Below, in pieces: positions 47,930 to 59,942 of a stretch of 64,000 nt of DNA (positions are counted from its first letter, which is position 1; each line of letters starts with the position of its first letter). Made by a program: the position numbers and the translations under genes. The stretch is taken from NCBI RefSeq assembly GCF_008386585.1, contig NZ_VUOB01000021.1, positions 62,001 through 126,000 of the forward strand, read 5' to 3'. The notes beneath the pieces are model-generated. The model ran no database searches. It had not been told where the DNA came from and saw only the letters and a list, made by a program, of their open reading frames with translations. This DNA comes from Solihabitans fulvus. GTDB lineage: Bacteria; Actinomycetota; Actinomycetes; Mycobacteriales; Pseudonocardiaceae.

Positions 47930-50900
47930 GTGAGCGACGGGATTCGGGTGGCGGTGCTCGGGCCGGTTCGGGCCGACGCCGACGGATCGCCGGTCGCTAT
48001 GTCCGGTGCCAGGGTTCGTCTCCTGCTGGCCAGGCTGGCGCTGGCGCACGGCCGGTTGGTGCCCGCCGAGGTGCTGATCGACGACCTGTGGGGCGCGGAC
48101 CCGCTCGCCGACGCGGCCAACACCTTGCAGGCGCTGGTGTCGCGGTTGCGCAGGATCGTCGGCGCCGCCGCGGTGGAGCTGACGAGCGGGGGCTACCGGC
48201 TCGCGGCGGAGGTGGACGCGCCTCGGTTCGAGGAGCTGGCCGCGCGGGGCCGCCGGGAACTGGCCGAGGACCGGCCCGCCGCCGCCCTCGCCAGCCTCGA
48301 CGCGGCGCTGGGCCTGTGGACGGGCGCGGCCCTGGGCGACCTGCCGGACGTCCCGTTCGTGCGTGCGGCGGCCGCGCGGCTCGCGGAGCTGCGGCTGGCG
48401 GCCGTGGAGGACCGCGTCGAGGCCGCGCTGCGCCTGGGCCGGCACGACGAGGTGCTGGCCGAGCTGGCGGCGGCGACCGGGGCGCATCCGCTGCGCGAGC
48501 GGCTGGCCGCGCTGCGGATCCGCGCGCTGCACGCGGCCGGGCAGCAGTCGGAGGCGCTGGCCGCGTACGAGGAGGCGCGCGGCGCGCTCGCCGAGCAGCT
48601 CGGGGTCGATCCGGGGCCCGAGCTGCGGCGGGTCCACCTCGCCATGTTGCGCAGCGAACTCGACCAGCCGGTGACCCGCCCGAAGCTCGTGCCGGGGAGG
48701 GTGCCGGCGCAGCGCACCAGCTTCACCGGGCGGGATGCGGAGCTGGGGCTGCTCGCCGGGCAGCTCGCGGCCGCCCGGCTGGTGACGGTCGTCGGGCCGG
48801 GTGGCGTCGGCAAGACCCGGCTGGCCATCGAGGCGGCGACCCGGCACCCGGCCCGGGACCAGGGCCGGGTGTGGTTCGTGCCGCTGGCCGGCGTGGCGGT
48901 GCCGAGGGGTCGGCAGGACACGCCGCCCCTGGTGGGCGCGGCGGAGCTGGCCGGGGTGGCAAGTGAGGTCGGCGGGGCGGTGCTCGGGGTGCTCAGCGCC
49001 GCCGGGGTGCAGCCGGCCGGGGGACGGCAGGGGGCGCTCGACCAGCTGGTTGAGCTGATCGGCCCCGAGGCGGCGGTGCTGGTGCTGGACAACTGCGAGC
49101 ACCTGGTGAACGCCGCAGCCGAGTTCGCCGACCGGCTGCTGGAACGGTTGCCGCGCCTGACAGTCCTGGCCACCAGCCGGGAACCGCTGGCGATCACCGG
49201 CGAGGCGCTGTGCCGGCTCGGTCCGCTGGAACTGCCGTCGGGGACCGCCACGGCGGGCGACTCGGCTGCGGTGCGGCTGTTCGTCGATCGGGCCAGGGCC
49301 GTGCGGCCCGGCTTCGCGCTGGACGAGTCGACGGTGGGCCCGGTCGTCCAGCTCTGCCGACGGCTGGACGGGCTGCCGCTGGCCCTTGAGCTGGCCGCCG
49401 CCCGGCTGCGCTCGATGACCGTCGAGCAGATCGCGCACCGCCTCGACGATCGGTTTCGGCTGCTCACCTCGGGCAGCCGGGTCGCGCTGCCCCGGCACCG
49501 GACGCTGCTCGCGGTGGTCGAGTGGAGCTGGGAGCTGCTCACCGAGCAGGAACGGGTGTTGGCCGGGCGGCTGTCGGTCTTTCCCGGCGGGGCGACGGCT
49601 CCCGCCATGGAGGCCGTCTGCGCGGACGGGCTGCTGGCCGCCGACGACATCGTCTACGTGCTCGGCTCCCTGGTGGAGAAGTCCCTGGTGCAGTGGGACG
49701 GGCAGCGGTATCGGATGCTGGAGACCATTCGCGCGTACGCGAGCGAGCGGCTGGGCGATCAGCGACCCGTCGCCGACCGGTTCGTGCGCTATTTCCTGGC
49801 GTTGGCCGAGGAACACGAGCCGCGCCTGCGGTCCGGGGAACAGCTCGCCTCGACACGGTGGTTCGACGCCGAGTACGACAACCTGGTGTCCGCGCTGCGC
49901 AGGGCCGTCGGCGATGGCGCCGCGGACGCGTCGGCGCGGCTGGTCAGCTCGCTGCTGTGGTACTGGCAGACGCTGCGCTTCGACGCCCGCGCAACCGGGT
50001 TCGTGGCCGAGGTGCTCGGTTTCGGCGACGCCCTGCCCGACCACAGCCGGGCCGCCCTCACCGCGATGCACCGGCTTGGCGGGGACGAGGCGACCGCCGC
50101 CGACGCGGAGCAGGTGCGGTCGATCATCGAGGACTGCGTCAGCACCGGCGCGCTGCGACGCCACCCGATGTTGCTGATCCTGACCGTCCCAACGGCCTAC
50201 CTCTACGGCCACCGGGAGCTGGCCGAGCGGCTGCTGCGCGACGCCGACGACCATCCCGACCGGTGGGTGGCGGCGGCCGCGGGCTGGTTGCGGGCGTTCG
50301 TCCTGGACGAGCAGGGCGACTGGCCGGGCGCGGCGGCGGAGCGGACGCGGGCGCTGCGCGCCTGCGAGGAGGCGGGCGACCGGATCGCCCTGGCGTTCGT
50401 CCTGGCCGAGGTGGCGCGCGACCACGGCGTTCGGGGGGACCACGACGAGGCGACGGCCGCCCTGGCGCGGTGCGTCACGCTCGCGGCCGAGATCGGCTCG
50501 GCGGAGGAGATCTCCTACCGGGCCCGGCTTGGGGCGCGGCGGCTGCGCGCGAGCAACCCGGTCGGGGCGCGGCGCGAGCTGGACACCGCGCTGCGGCAGG
50601 CGGTCGAGCGCGGCCAACCGCACCTGCGGATCGAGGCGCTGGTCGGCCTGGCCGACCTGCACCGCCGCGCCGGCGAGCCCGACCGCGCCGAGCGGACGCT
50701 CGCCCACCTGGAGGCGCTCGTGCGCGGGCTGCCCGGCGCCGAGCTGACCGCCGCGATACTCGTCGCCCCGGTCCGGCTGGCCGTTCGGCTCGACACCGCG
50801 GCCGCGTCGGCGAGGGAGCTGCTGCCCCAGGTGGTGACGACGGGATTGGCCGCGCGGCAGCTGGCGGCGCCGGCCGCGGAACTGCTGGCCAGGTTGCTGG

Positions 50901-51106
50901 CCCTGGAGGGGGACGCGGCCGGGGCGGCGACGGCGCTCGGCATGAGCCAGGTCGTTCGCGGGGCGTTCGACCGGGGCGACCCCGAGCTGCGCGCGCTGAT
51001 CGACGACCTCACCGCACGGCTCGGCGAACCGGCCTACACGCGGGCGTTCGACCGGGGCGCTGGCCTGCCGCGAGCCGAGGCGCTCGACCGGCTCCGCTCG
51101 CTCTGA
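47930..51106 (+). CDS. AfsR/SARP-like ATPase regulator (copy 2)
   Basis: 1058 aa from the GTG at 47930. GACAAT six bases upstream suggests a leaderless mRNA. The winged helix (LVSRLRRIVGAAAVELTSGGYRL) is followed by BTAD (about 95-240), a STAND ATPase with GPGGVGKTR and VLVLDNCEHL, the RLDGLPLALELAAARLRSM block, and a TPR-like C-terminus. It is related over its whole length to the regulator at 36605-39724. It lies 58 bases upstream of its own DrrA/DrrB pair, in the same direction, so cis activation of the exporter is likely (inference). Confidence 0.9.
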   Translation: MSDGIRVAVLGPVRADADGSPVAMSGARVRLLLARLALAHGRLVPAEVLIDDLWGADPLADAANTLQALVSRLRRIVGAAAVELTSGGYRLAAEVDAPRFEELAARGRRELAEDRPAAALASLDAALGLWTGAALGDLPDVPFVRAAAARLAELRLAAVEDRVEAALRLGRHDEVLAELAAATGAHPLRERLAALRIRALHAAGQQSEALAAYEEARGALAEQLGVDPGPELRRVHLAMLRSELDQPVTRPKLVPGRVPAQRTSFTGRDAELGLLAGQLAAARLVTVVGPGGVGKTRLAIEAATRHPARDQGRVWFVPLAGVAVPRGRQDTPPLVGAAELAGVASEVGGAVLGVLSAAGVQPAGGRQGALDQLVELIGPEAAVLVLDNCEHLVNAAAEFADRLLERLPRLTVLATSREPLAITGEALCRLGPLELPSGTATAGDSAAVRLFVDRARAVRPGFALDESTVGPVVQLCRRLDGLPLALELAAARLRSMTVEQIAHRLDDRFRLLTSGSRVALPRHRTLLAVVEWSWELLTEQERVLAGRLSVFPGGATAPAMEAVCADGLLAADDIVYVLGSLVEKSLVQWDGQRYRMLETIRAYASERLGDQRPVADRFVRYFLALAEEHEPRLRSGEQLASTRWFDAEYDNLVSALRRAVGDGAADASARLVSSLLWYWQTLRFDARATGFVAEVLGFGDALPDHSRAALTAMHRLGGDEATAADAEQVRSIIEDCVSTGALRRHPMLLILTVPTAYLYGHRELAERLLRDADDHPDRWVAAAAGWLRAFVLDEQGDWPGAAAERTRALRACEEAGDRIALAFVLAEVARDHGVRGDHDEATAALARCVTLAAEIGSAEEISYRARLGARRLRASNPVGARRELDTALRQAVERGQPHLRIEALVGLADLHRRAGEPDRAERTLAHLEALVRGLPGAELTAAILVAPVRLAVRLDTAAASARELLPQVVTTGLAARQLAAPAAELLARLLALEGDAAGAATALGMSQVVRGAFDRGDPELRALIDDLTARLGEPAYTRAFDRGAGLPRAEALDRLRSL

Positions 51107-51164
51107 CGCCTGCCGTCAGCCCGTTCTCAGACCCCGGTCAGCGCGGCAGGACAGCGTGCACCCC

Positions 51165-52159
<995 letters not shown>

Positions 52160-52163
<4 letters not shown>

Positions 52164-52963
52164 GCACTGTCACCCACGCCGTCACCGACTCGGCCACCAT
52201 GCTGCGCCGCCAGTTGCGGCACATGCTGCGCTATCCGGTGCTCATCCTGACGGCCGCAGGGGTCCCGGCGATCTTCCTGCTGCTGTTCGTCTACGTTCTC
52301 GGCGGCGCCATTGGCAGCGGCCTCGGCGGCAGCCTCGGCGGGTCGGCGGGCGGCCGGGCCGCCTACGTGAACTACGTAGTTCCCGGCATCGTCCTGATGA
52401 CCGTGGCCACCTCGGCCCAGAGCACGGCGATCTCGGTGGCCACCGACCTGACCACTGGCGTGGTGACCAGGTTCCGGACCATGGCCATCGCCAGGGTCTC
52501 GGTGCTCACCGGTCACGTGCTCGGCAGCCTGATCCAGACCATGCTGAGCATCTCCTTCGTCACCGGCGTCGCGCTGCTGATCGGCTTCGAGCCAACCGCG
52601 GACCTCGGCGGGTGGCTCGGTGTGGTCGGCGTGCTCGCGATGATCACCTTCGCGGTGACGTGGTTGTGTGTCGCGCTGGCGATGGTCACCGACAACGTGG
52701 CCACCGCGAGCAACCTGCCGATGCCGCTGATGATCCTGCCGATGGTGGGCAGCGGGCTGGTCCCGACGGACTCGATGCCGGCCTGGCTGAGGTGGTTCGC
52801 CGAGTACCAGCCGTTCACCCCGTTCATCGAGACCCTGCGCGGGCTGCTGACGGGCACCCCGATCGGCGACAGCGCGATCCTCGCCGTCGGGTGGTGCGCC
52901 GCGATCACCCTCGGCGGCTACCTGTGGGCGAGGAGGCTCTACAACCGCGAGCCCACCGGGTGA
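52160..52963 (+). CDS. ABC-2 type permease, DrrB family (copy 2)
   Basis: 267 aa, six membrane helices. It has NYVVPGIVLMTVATSAQ, TDLTTGVVTRFRTMAIARVSVLTG and PFTPFIETLRGLLTGTPIG, parallel to copy 1 at 35860-36624. A Gly-rich insertion (GSGLGGSLGGSAGGRAA) sits in the first outer loop. It ends 10 bases before the end of the convergent aldehyde dehydrogenase gene. Confidence 0.9.
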
Positions 52964-52973
52964 ACGGAGTGGC

Positions 52974-54413
52974 TCACAGGTCGACCCCGGTGAGCACGAG
53001 CACCCGGTCGTCGGTGAGGTCGTGCATGGCCGAGCGCACTCCCTCCCGCCCGATGCCGGAGTCCTTGACCCCGCCGTAGGGCAGCTGGTCGGCGCGGAAC
53101 GACGGCACGTCGCCGACGATCACCGCGCCGACTTCAAGGCGCGCGTGCGCCAGGAACGCCAGCCGCAGGTCCCGGGTGAACACCCCTGCCTGCAAGCCGA
53201 AGCGGGAGTCGTTGACCGCGGTCATCGCCTCGTCGAAGGAGTCGACCGGGTCGACGGTGACCACCGGGCCGAACACCTCCTCCCGGTACACCTTCGCAGT
53301 GTGCGGGACGTCGGTGAGCACCGTCGGCGCGACGGTGTCGCCGACACGCCGGGCGCCGGTCCGCACGACCGCGCCCGCCGCGACGGCCTCCCCCACCCAC
53401 TGCTCGACGCGCCGCGCCGCCGCGACGTCGATGAGCGGGCCGACCTCGGTCGCCGCGTCGAAGGGATCCCCGACGCCCAGTCGTTCCACCTCGGCCACCA
53501 GGAGGTCGACGAACACCCCGTAGTGCGACCGGGGCACGAGGACGCGCTGCACGGCGATGCACGACTGGCCGGCCTGGCCCATGCCGAAGGTGGCGATGCG
53601 GGCGGCCGCCGACGCCAGGTCTGCGTCGGCGGTGTAGTCGGCGCAGATCACGGCGGCGGCGTTGCCGCCCAACTCGAGGACGATGTGCTTGCGCGGCACC
53701 GCGTCGCGGATGCCCCAGCCGACCTCGGCGGACCCGGTGAAGCTGACCACCGGCAGCCGGGGGTCGCGGACGAGTTCGGCGGCCACCTCGTTGGAGGTGG
53801 GCAGGATCGACCACGATCCAGCGGGGAGGTCGGTCTCGGCGAGGATCTCGCCGAGCGCGAGCGCCGACAGCGGGGTCGCCGGCGCCGGCTTGAGCACGAT
53901 CGGCGCACCGACCGCGATCGCGGGCGCGACCTTGTGCGCCACCAGGTTCAGCGGGAAGTTGAACGGGGTGATGCCAAGCACCGGGCCGCGCGGCACGCGC
54001 CGGGTGAGGGCCAGCCTGCCGGCGCCGGCCGCGTCGGTGTCCAGCCGGTGCAGGTCGCCCGCCCAGCGGCGGGACTCCTCGGCCGCCCAACGGAAAGTGG
54101 ACGCCGCCCTGGCCACTTCGGTTCTGGCCCAACGGATCGGCTTGCCGTTCTCGCCGGTGATCAGGTGGGCCAGCTCCTCGCCCCGCGCGGTGAGCTGGGT
54201 GCTCACGTGGGTCAGCGCGGCGGCCCGCACGTGGGCCGGGAGCGCGGCGGTCTCCTCGCGGGCGAGCGCCGCCGAGGAGACCGCGGCCTCGACGGCAGGG
54301 GCGGTGGCGAGGCTGGTGGTGGCGACGAGCCGGTCGTCGCCGGGGTGGCGCACGTCGAGCGTGGTCGCGCTCGTCGACGGCTTGCCGGCCACCCAGTAGG
54401 GCACTTCGGTCAT
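52974..54413 (-). CDS. NAD(P)-dependent aldehyde dehydrogenase
   Basis: 479 aa from the ATG at 54413 (GGAGG eight bases upstream). The ALDH core is complete: GITPFNFPLNL, VSFTGSAEVGWGI, the catalytic Glu in LELGGNAA, and the Cys nucleophile in GQAGQSCIAVQR. The GQSC context and VPRGPVLGITPFNFP are of the lactaldehyde / succinate-semialdehyde / non-phosphorylating type. In this cluster oxidation of a gamma-amino- or guanidino-aldehyde, or of succinate semialdehyde, is plausible. The substrate cannot be fixed from sequence. Confidence 0.88.
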   Translation of the reverse strand: MTEVPYWVAGKPSTSATTLDVRHPGDDRLVATTSLATAPAVEAAVSSAALAREETAALPAHVRAAALTHVSTQLTARGEELAHLITGENGKPIRWARTEVARAASTFRWAAEESRRWAGDLHRLDTDAAGAGRLALTRRVPRGPVLGITPFNFPLNLVAHKVAPAIAVGAPIVLKPAPATPLSALALGEILAETDLPAGSWSILPTSNEVAAELVRDPRLPVVSFTGSAEVGWGIRDAVPRKHIVLELGGNAAAVICADYTADADLASAAARIATFGMGQAGQSCIAVQRVLVPRSHYGVFVDLLVAEVERLGVGDPFDAATEVGPLIDVAAARRVEQWVGEAVAAGAVVRTGARRVGDTVAPTVLTDVPHTAKVYREEVFGPVVTVDPVDSFDEAMTAVNDSRFGLQAGVFTRDLRLAFLAHARLEVGAVIVGDVPSFRADQLPYGGVKDSGIGREGVRSAMHDLTDDRVLVLTGVDL

Positions 54414-54435
54414 GTCGGGTGCCTCCAGACGGGTT

Positions 54436-55866
54436 TCAGTGCCTGTGCATGACGTGCTTGACGCGGGTGTAGTCCTCGAGGCTGTACTGGGAGAGGTCCT
54501 TGCCGTAGCCCGATTGTTTGAACCCGCCGTGCGGCATCTCGGGGACGAGCACCATGTGCGTGTTGATCCAGACACAGCCGAAGTCCAGCCTGGCGGCCAG
54601 GCGCAGCGCGCGCCCGTGGTCGCCGGTCCAGACGCTGGCGGCCAGGCCCTGGTCGACGCCGCAGGCCAGCCGCAGCGCCTCGGCCTCGTCGGCGAAGCCC
54701 TGCACGGTCAGCAGCGGCGCGAAGTTCTCCTGCTGCACCACGGCGTCGTCCTGCCGCACGCCGGCCACCACGGTCGGCGCGAGGAAGTAGCCGCGCTCGC
54801 CGACGCGGTTCCCGCCTGCGACGATCCGCGCGTGGCTCGGCAGTCCGTCCACAATGGACTTAACGCGAGCGAACTGGTCGGCGTTGTTGAGCGGCCCGTA
54901 GTCGGCGTTCGCGTCGGAGGTTGGTCCGGTGCGGACGGTGCGGGCGCGCTCGGCTAGGCGTTCGGTGAACTCCTCGCGCACCCGGTGGTCGACCAGGACC
55001 CTGGACGCGGCGGTGCAGTCCTGGCCGGCGTTGAAGTAGCCGGCCGCGACGATGCCCGACGCGGCGGCGTCGAGGTCGGCGTCGGCGAACACGACGGCGG
55101 GCGCGTTGCCGCCGAGCTCCAGGTGGGTGCGGGCGACCCGCCCGGCGGCGGCGCCAGCGACCTCCGCGCCTGCCCTGGTGGATCCGGTGATCGAGACCAT
55201 CGCCGCGGCCGGGTGCGACACGACCGCGCGGCCGGTGTCCCGGTCCCCGCACACGATGTTCAGCACGCCGAGCGGCAGGAACTCCGCGGCGAGCTCGCCG
55301 AACATCGCGGCGGTCACCGGGGTGCTGTCGCCCGGCTTGAGCACGACCGTGTTGCCCGCCGCGAGCGCGGGCGCGATCTTCCACATCGCCATCAGCAGCG
55401 GGTAGTTCCACGGCGCGACCTGGCCGACCACGCCGACCGGTTCCCGCCGCACGTAGGAGGTGTGGCCCGGCGTGTACTCGGTGGCGCCGACACCGGGCAG
55501 CAGCCGCGCGGCGCCCGCGAAGAACCGCAGGGTGTCCACGGCGGCCAGCACCTCGTCGGAGCGGGTGACCTCGGTCGGCTTGCCGGTGTTGCGGCACTCG
55601 GCGGCGACGAACTCGTCCGCGCGCTGCTCCAGCGCGTCGGCGCACCGCAGCAGGGCCGACTGGCGTTGCCCCGGCGTGGTGTCGCGCCACACCTCGAACG
55701 CCCCGGCCGCGGCGGTGTAGGCGGCGTCCACGTCGGCGGGCGCGGACAGCGGCGCGGATCCGAACACCTCGCCGGTGCACGGGTCGACGAGTTCGGTGGT
55801 CCGCCCGTCGAGGGGGTCGCGCGCCGCGCCGCCGACGACGTTGCGCACGGTGTCGAGCTCGGTCAC
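54436..55866 (-). CDS. Gamma-aminobutyraldehyde dehydrogenase-like ALDH
   Basis: 476 aa from a GTG coupled to the ureohydrolase stop (GTGA). It is a PatD/YdcW-type [37 protein letters not shown], the catalytic Glu in LELGGNAP, the Cys in [12 protein letters not shown], and [14 protein letters not shown] near the end. It oxidises 4-aminobutyraldehyde (or 4-guanidinobutyraldehyde) to the acid after the amine oxidase step. The neighbouring genes support this. Confidence 0.9.
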   Translation of the reverse strand: MTELDTVRNVVGGAARDPLDGRTTELVDPCTGEVFGSAPLSAPADVDAAYTAAAGAFEVWRDTTPGQRQSALLRCADALEQRADEFVAAECRNTGKPTEVTRSDEVLAAVDTLRFFAGAARLLPGVGATEYTPGHTSYVRREPVGVVGQVAPWNYPLLMAMWKIAPALAAGNTVVLKPGDSTPVTAAMFGELAAEFLPLGVLNIVCGDRDTGRAVVSHPAAAMVSITGSTRAGAEVAGAAAGRVARTHLELGGNAPAVVFADADLDAAASGIVAAGYFNAGQDCTAASRVLVDHRVREEFTERLAERARTVRTGPTSDANADYGPLNNADQFARVKSIVDGLPSHARIVAGGNRVGERGYFLAPTVVAGVRQDDAVVQQENFAPLLTVQGFADEAEALRLACGVDQGLAASVWTGDHGRALRLAARLDFGCVWINTHMVLVPEMPHGGFKQSGYGKDLSQYSLEDYTRVKHVMHRH

Positions 55867-56810
55867 CTGTCCTCCTCGGGAAGCACGCACAGCAACTCGT
55901 AGATCACGTGGGCGGCGGCGATGCCGGTGATCTCGGCGTGGTCGTAGGCGGGCGCGACCTCCACGACGTCGGCGCCGACCACGTTGAGACCGGCCAGGCC
56001 GCGCAGCACCTCGAGCAGTTCGCGGCTGGACAGACCGCCCGCCTCCGGGGTGCCCGTGCCCGGCGCGAAACCCGGGTCGAGCACGTCGATGTCGATCGAC
56101 ACGTACACGGGCCGGTCGCCGAGCCTGGCGCGCACCCGGTTGACGATGTCGTCGATCGGCTGGCGGGCGAAGTCACGGGCGTGCACCGCGGTGAACCCGA
56201 GTTTCTCGCTCTCGGTCAGGTCCAGCCGCGAGTACAGCGGGCCGCGGATGCCGACGTGCACGGAGTGGTCCAGGTCGACGAGTCCCTCCTCGCTGGCCCG
56301 GCGGAAGGGCGTGCCGTGCGTGTAGGCGGCGCCGAAGTAGGTGTCCCAGGTGTCCAGGTGAGCGTCGAAGTGCAGGACGGCGATCGGCCCGTGCCGTTCG
56401 TGCTGCACCCGCAACAGCGGCAGCGCGATCGTGTGGTCGCCGCCGATGGCGATCAGCCTGCGCCGCGTCCCGCACAGCGCGCCCGCCGCCTCCTCGATCG
56501 TGGCGACCGCCGCGCCGAGGTCGAACGGGTTGACCCCGACGTCGCCAGCGTCGGCGACCTGGCGCGCCGTGAACGGCTCCACGTCGAGGGCCGGGTTGTA
56601 CGGCCGCAGCAACCGCGAGCTCTGCCGCACGTGGTTCGGGCCGAACCGGGCGCCCGGCCGGTAGCTCGCCCCGGTGTCGAAGGGCACGCCCCACACCAGG
56701 ACGTCGGCGTCTGGGAGGTCGGTGAGCCGGGGCAGCCGGGCGAACGTGCCGTCGCCCGCGTAGCGCGGAATCCTGGTGGCGTCGGCCGGGCCGACCGGAG
56801 TCGCCGGCAT
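55863..56810 (-). CDS. Agmatinase / guanidinobutyrase (ureohydrolase family)
   Basis: 315 aa. It is a Mn-dependent arginase-fold enzyme releasing urea from a guanidino compound. Metal motifs are [22 protein letters not shown] and [19 protein letters not shown]. The size and [22 protein letters not shown] favour agmatinase, guanidinobutyrase or guanidinopropionase rather than arginase. The start codon overlaps the amine-oxidase stop (TGATG). With an amine oxidase upstream and a gamma-aminobutyraldehyde dehydrogenase downstream, the route agmatine or guanidinobutyrate to GABA is most likely. Confidence 0.9.
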   Translation of the reverse strand: MPATPVGPADATRIPRYAGDGTFARLPRLTDLPDADVLVWGVPFDTGASYRPGARFGPNHVRQSSRLLRPYNPALDVEPFTARQVADAGDVGVNPFDLGAAVATIEEAAGALCGTRRRLIAIGGDHTIALPLLRVQHERHGPIAVLHFDAHLDTWDTYFGAAYTHGTPFRRASEEGLVDLDHSVHVGIRGPLYSRLDLTESEKLGFTAVHARDFARQPIDDIVNRVRARLGDRPVYVSIDIDVLDPGFAPGTGTPEAGGLSSRELLEVLRGLAGLNVVGADVVEVAPAYDHAEITGIAAAHVIYELLCVLPEEDR

Positions 56811-58105
56811 CACAGCACCTCCAGCAGTTCCGCGGCGGCGCGTCGGCCGCTGTCGATCGCCCCGTCGATGAAGCCGGGCCAGCGGCGGGCGGTGTGCGCG
56901 CCGGCGAAGTGCACTCGACCTTCTCTGGCGCCGAGATCCTTCTCGTAGCGGGAGATCTGCCCCGCGCGGAACGTCGTCCACGTGCCGCGCGACCACTCGT
57001 CGTCCACCCACTGGTGGGTCGCGGTGGCCACGACCTCGGCGTCCGGCGCGAACTCGCGCACCGCGCACTGCACGGCGACGCGGTCGGTTCCGTCCACGCG
57101 GTCGTGTTCCGGCGCGAAGCACACCAGCAGCACGCCGTCGGGCCGCGTGCCCATCGCGCCGACATAGTCGAACGCGGTGCCCCAGCCGTAGCCGCTCAGG
57201 TCGTGCGGGACGTTGCGGGCGATCGCCCAGACCTTCTGGCCCTGCCCCGCGTGGTTCTCCGTGGAGACGGCGAGCTTCGCCGGGGACAGCGCCGGCTGGA
57301 AGTCGACGTGCCGCAGCACGCCGATCGGCACGGTGACCAGCACCCGCCGCGCCGCGACCGCCCCGCCGTCGTGCCCGACGACGACCCGGTCGGCCTCCTG
57401 GCGCACCGACCGCACCGGGGTGGACAGGCGGATCTCCGCGCCGCCGTCCTCGGCCAGCGCGGTGGCCAGGGACGCGGTCCCGTCGACGAAGGTCTGCCCG
57501 AGCACGCTGGCCCGGACCATGCCCCACACGGAGTTGCCCATCGCGGCGAGCCACCGCAGGATGTCCAGCGCCGACCCGGTCTCCGCCGAGGCGTTGCCGC
57601 AGCCGCAGAACCAGGAGATCAGCAGCTCGCGGGCGTTCCCGCGCAACCCGGCGTCGCGGGCCCACTGCCGGATCGGCACGTCCAGGTCGACGAGGTCCTG
57701 TTCGGACAGCGGGCGGTCGACGTCGAGCCGCGCGCCCGCGGCCACCAGGGCGCGCACGGCGTGCTCGAGGTCGCCGAGTTCGGCGGGCGGCACGGGCATC
57801 AGCGACTCCAGCACCTTGCCTTGGTCCGACCAGGTCATCCGGTGCGGCAGCTCGCTGTCGGCGACCGCGATGCCGTACCTGCGCACCTCGGCGGAGACGA
57901 AGGCCTGCTCTGGGACGATCCAGGTGCCGCCCATCTCCAGCCCGATCCCGTCGAACAGGTCGGTCCGGTACCAGGTGCGGCCGCCGATCCGGTCGCGCGC
58001 CTCCAGCACGCACACCGTGCGCCCGGCCTCGCCGAGATCGCGCGCGGCCGTCAGGCCGGCGAACCCGGCCCCCACGATCGCCACATCGACTTCCGGAAGA
58101 TCCAT
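56810..58105 (-). CDS. Flavin monoamine/putrescine oxidase
   Basis: 431 aa from the ATG at 58105 with GGGAGA upstream. It has the FAD fold [21 protein letters not shown], the RIGGRTW motif after strand 2, and the C-terminal flavin region [23 protein letters not shown]. It belongs to the MAO/putrescine oxidase family and converts a primary amine such as putrescine or agmatine to aldehyde with H2O2 and ammonia. It is the first gene of the four-gene minus-strand polyamine operon. Confidence 0.88.
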   Translation of the reverse strand: MDLPEVDVAIVGAGFAGLTAARDLGEAGRTVCVLEARDRIGGRTWYRTDLFDGIGLEMGGTWIVPEQAFVSAEVRRYGIAVADSELPHRMTWSDQGKVLESLMPVPPAELGDLEHAVRALVAAGARLDVDRPLSEQDLVDLDVPIRQWARDAGLRGNARELLISWFCGCGNASAETGSALDILRWLAAMGNSVWGMVRASVLGQTFVDGTASLATALAEDGGAEIRLSTPVRSVRQEADRVVVGHDGGAVAARRVLVTVPIGVLRHVDFQPALSPAKLAVSTENHAGQGQKVWAIARNVPHDLSGYGWGTAFDYVGAMGTRPDGVLLVCFAPEHDRVDGTDRVAVQCAVREFAPDAEVVATATHQWVDDEWSRGTWTTFRAGQISRYEKDLGAREGRVHFAGAHTARRWPGFIDGAIDSGRRAAAELLEVL

Positions 58106-58273
58106 GGCGGACCCGTCTCCCCTCGCCGCGCACCGGCCGCGCCGGGACGGCACGCAACCGCGGCCGTGTCGGCAACCTACGTTCGGCGCGATCATCGGGT
58201 CGATCGACACCACGGCCAACTTCATGCATCGACCTGGCCGGGACGTACAGTCCGGCGCGCCCGGCGGCGCGGG

Positions 58274-59797
58274 CTACCGGTCAGTCATCAACGGCTGCGG
58301 CGTGGCGGTGTGCGCCAGCGCGTCCCGCGCCTCCAACGCCAGCCACAGCTCGTACCTGGCGGACGCGGCCGCCAGGGTCCGGCCGGTGAGCTGCTCGATC
58401 CGGTCGATGCGGTTGCGCACGGTGTGCCGGTGGACGCCGAGCCTGCTGGCGGTGACGTCCCACGCTGCGTTGGCGTCCAGCCAGGCCCGCAGCGTGGTGA
58501 CGAGGTCGCCGCGCGGGTCGACCGCGTCGATCGGCGCCAGCACGGTGTCGGCGAACGCGGCCAGCAGCTCGGGCGGGCCGAGGGTGAGCAGCAGCCTGCT
58601 GGTGCTGTGCTCGGCCGCCTCCGCCGGGCGCCCGAGCCTGGCGCTGGTGGCGAGCAGCGCCCTGGCCTGCCGCAGGGTCACCGCCGCCGCGCCCGGCCGC
58701 AGCGCGGCGCCGATGCCGGCGGCGCGACCTGGCGCGAACCGGTCGAGCAGCGCGAACACGTCAACCTCGTCGGCGATCAGCGCCTCGACGGTGTCGCCGG
58801 AGTGCCGGACGAGCCCGCCGGGCAGGACGAGGGCGAGATCGGCCGACAGCTCCGCGGCCTCACCGGGCCCGGTCAGCACGGCGAGGCCGCGCATCCTCGG
58901 CGTGGCAACGCCGAGCGCCCTGAGCATCGGCTCGGCCCGGTCGTCGGGCATCCCGGCAAGCAGCCGGGTCATCGCCTCCGCCCTGGTCCGCCTGCGCGGC
59001 TCGTCGGCGAGGTGGCGACGCTCCAGTTCCAGCGTCAGCAGCGACACCAGCGCGGCGTCCAGGGCGCCGAGCCTCGGTTGGGCGGGTCGGGCGACCAGGG
59101 CGTGCCCGCGCAGCCGCCTTGCGCCGATCGGCTGCACACCCACCGTCAGCCCGTCGACGTCCACCGAGGCGCTGCCGAGCAGCCCTTGGGCGGTGACCTC
59201 GGCCAGCACCGTGCGGCCCGCGGCGAGCAGGGCCTGCGCCGACGGGCCGACCGAGGCCAGCGGCCTGCCGAGCAGGTCGGTCACCACGGCGGCCCGCCCG
59301 GTCGCGTCCAGCCACACCGTGAGGATCGTGTCCAGGTCGCCGCCGGAGGCCGCCGCGACGGTCAGCCTGCGCTGCACGTCGATCGTGTGCTCGAGGGCGC
59401 GCCGTTCCTGCGCGGCCAGCGCGGCGAACACCGCCTTGGTGACGGCGATGAACGGCACCTCGTCCGGCACGACCAGCAGCGGCAGCCCGGCCGCCTCGGC
59501 CGCGGCCACCAGTTCCTCCGGCGGCCGTTGGTAGGGCTGACCGTGGCCGACGCCGAGCGCCAGGGCAGCCGCGCCGCCGTCGACGACGTCCTGGACGAAC
59601 TCGCGGCAGGACCGCTGGTCCACCGGCAGCACCAGCCCGGTCGTCATCAGCAGCTCGCCGCCGCGCAGCCACTCGCCCGGCCGCGCCAGCTCCGACACGT
59701 GCGCGGCCTCGATCACCCGGCCGGTGCCGCCGGCGCTCGCGACGAGCCTCAGGCGCAGTTCCCGGACGGCGAGCAGGGCATCCACGGTGAACGACAT
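58274..59797 (-). CDS. PucR/CdaR-family transcriptional regulator
   Basis: 507 aa from the ATG at 59797. The N-terminal purine-catabolism (PucR) domain ([30 protein letters not shown]) and a middle GGDEF-like remnant are followed by the C-terminal PucR helix-turn-helix ([38 protein letters not shown]). Such regulators often control catabolism of purines, GABA or polyamines. It lies between the polyamine operon (same strand, downstream) and the divergent APC-permease operon, so it probably controls both. Confidence 0.9.
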   Translation of the reverse strand: MSFTVDALLAVRELRLRLVASAGGTGRVIEAAHVSELARPGEWLRGGELLMTTGLVLPVDQRSCREFVQDVVDGGAAALALGVGHGQPYQRPPEELVAAAEAAGLPLLVVPDEVPFIAVTKAVFAALAAQERRALEHTIDVQRRLTVAAASGGDLDTILTVWLDATGRAAVVTDLLGRPLASVGPSAQALLAAGRTVLAEVTAQGLLGSASVDVDGLTVGVQPIGARRLRGHALVARPAQPRLGALDAALVSLLTLELERRHLADEPRRRTRAEAMTRLLAGMPDDRAEPMLRALGVATPRMRGLAVLTGPGEAAELSADLALVLPGGLVRHSGDTVEALIADEVDVFALLDRFAPGRAAGIGAALRPGAAAVTLRQARALLATSARLGRPAEAAEHSTSRLLLTLGPPELLAAFADTVLAPIDAVDPRGDLVTTLRAWLDANAAWDVTASRLGVHRHTVRNRIDRIEQLTGRTLAAASARYELWLALEARDALAHTATPQPLMTDR

Positions 59798-59942
59798 GGA
59801 CGCAGTGTCCACCGCGCGGGAAAAGTTCAACACCGCGTCGATCGACCGGGCCGGGCACCCGGACCTACCGTCCCCCCATTCAGTGATCCACGTCTCAGCC
59901 ATCTGACCCGCAGGTGGCGCGAGCACCACGGAAGGTCGTGCC

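Noticed and set aside
45848..50707. 1619-codon open frame on the minus strand
   Set aside because: It is antisense to the iclR, pobA and AfsR-like genes, which have clear family motifs; its own translation is Arg/Gly/Pro-rich without domains.
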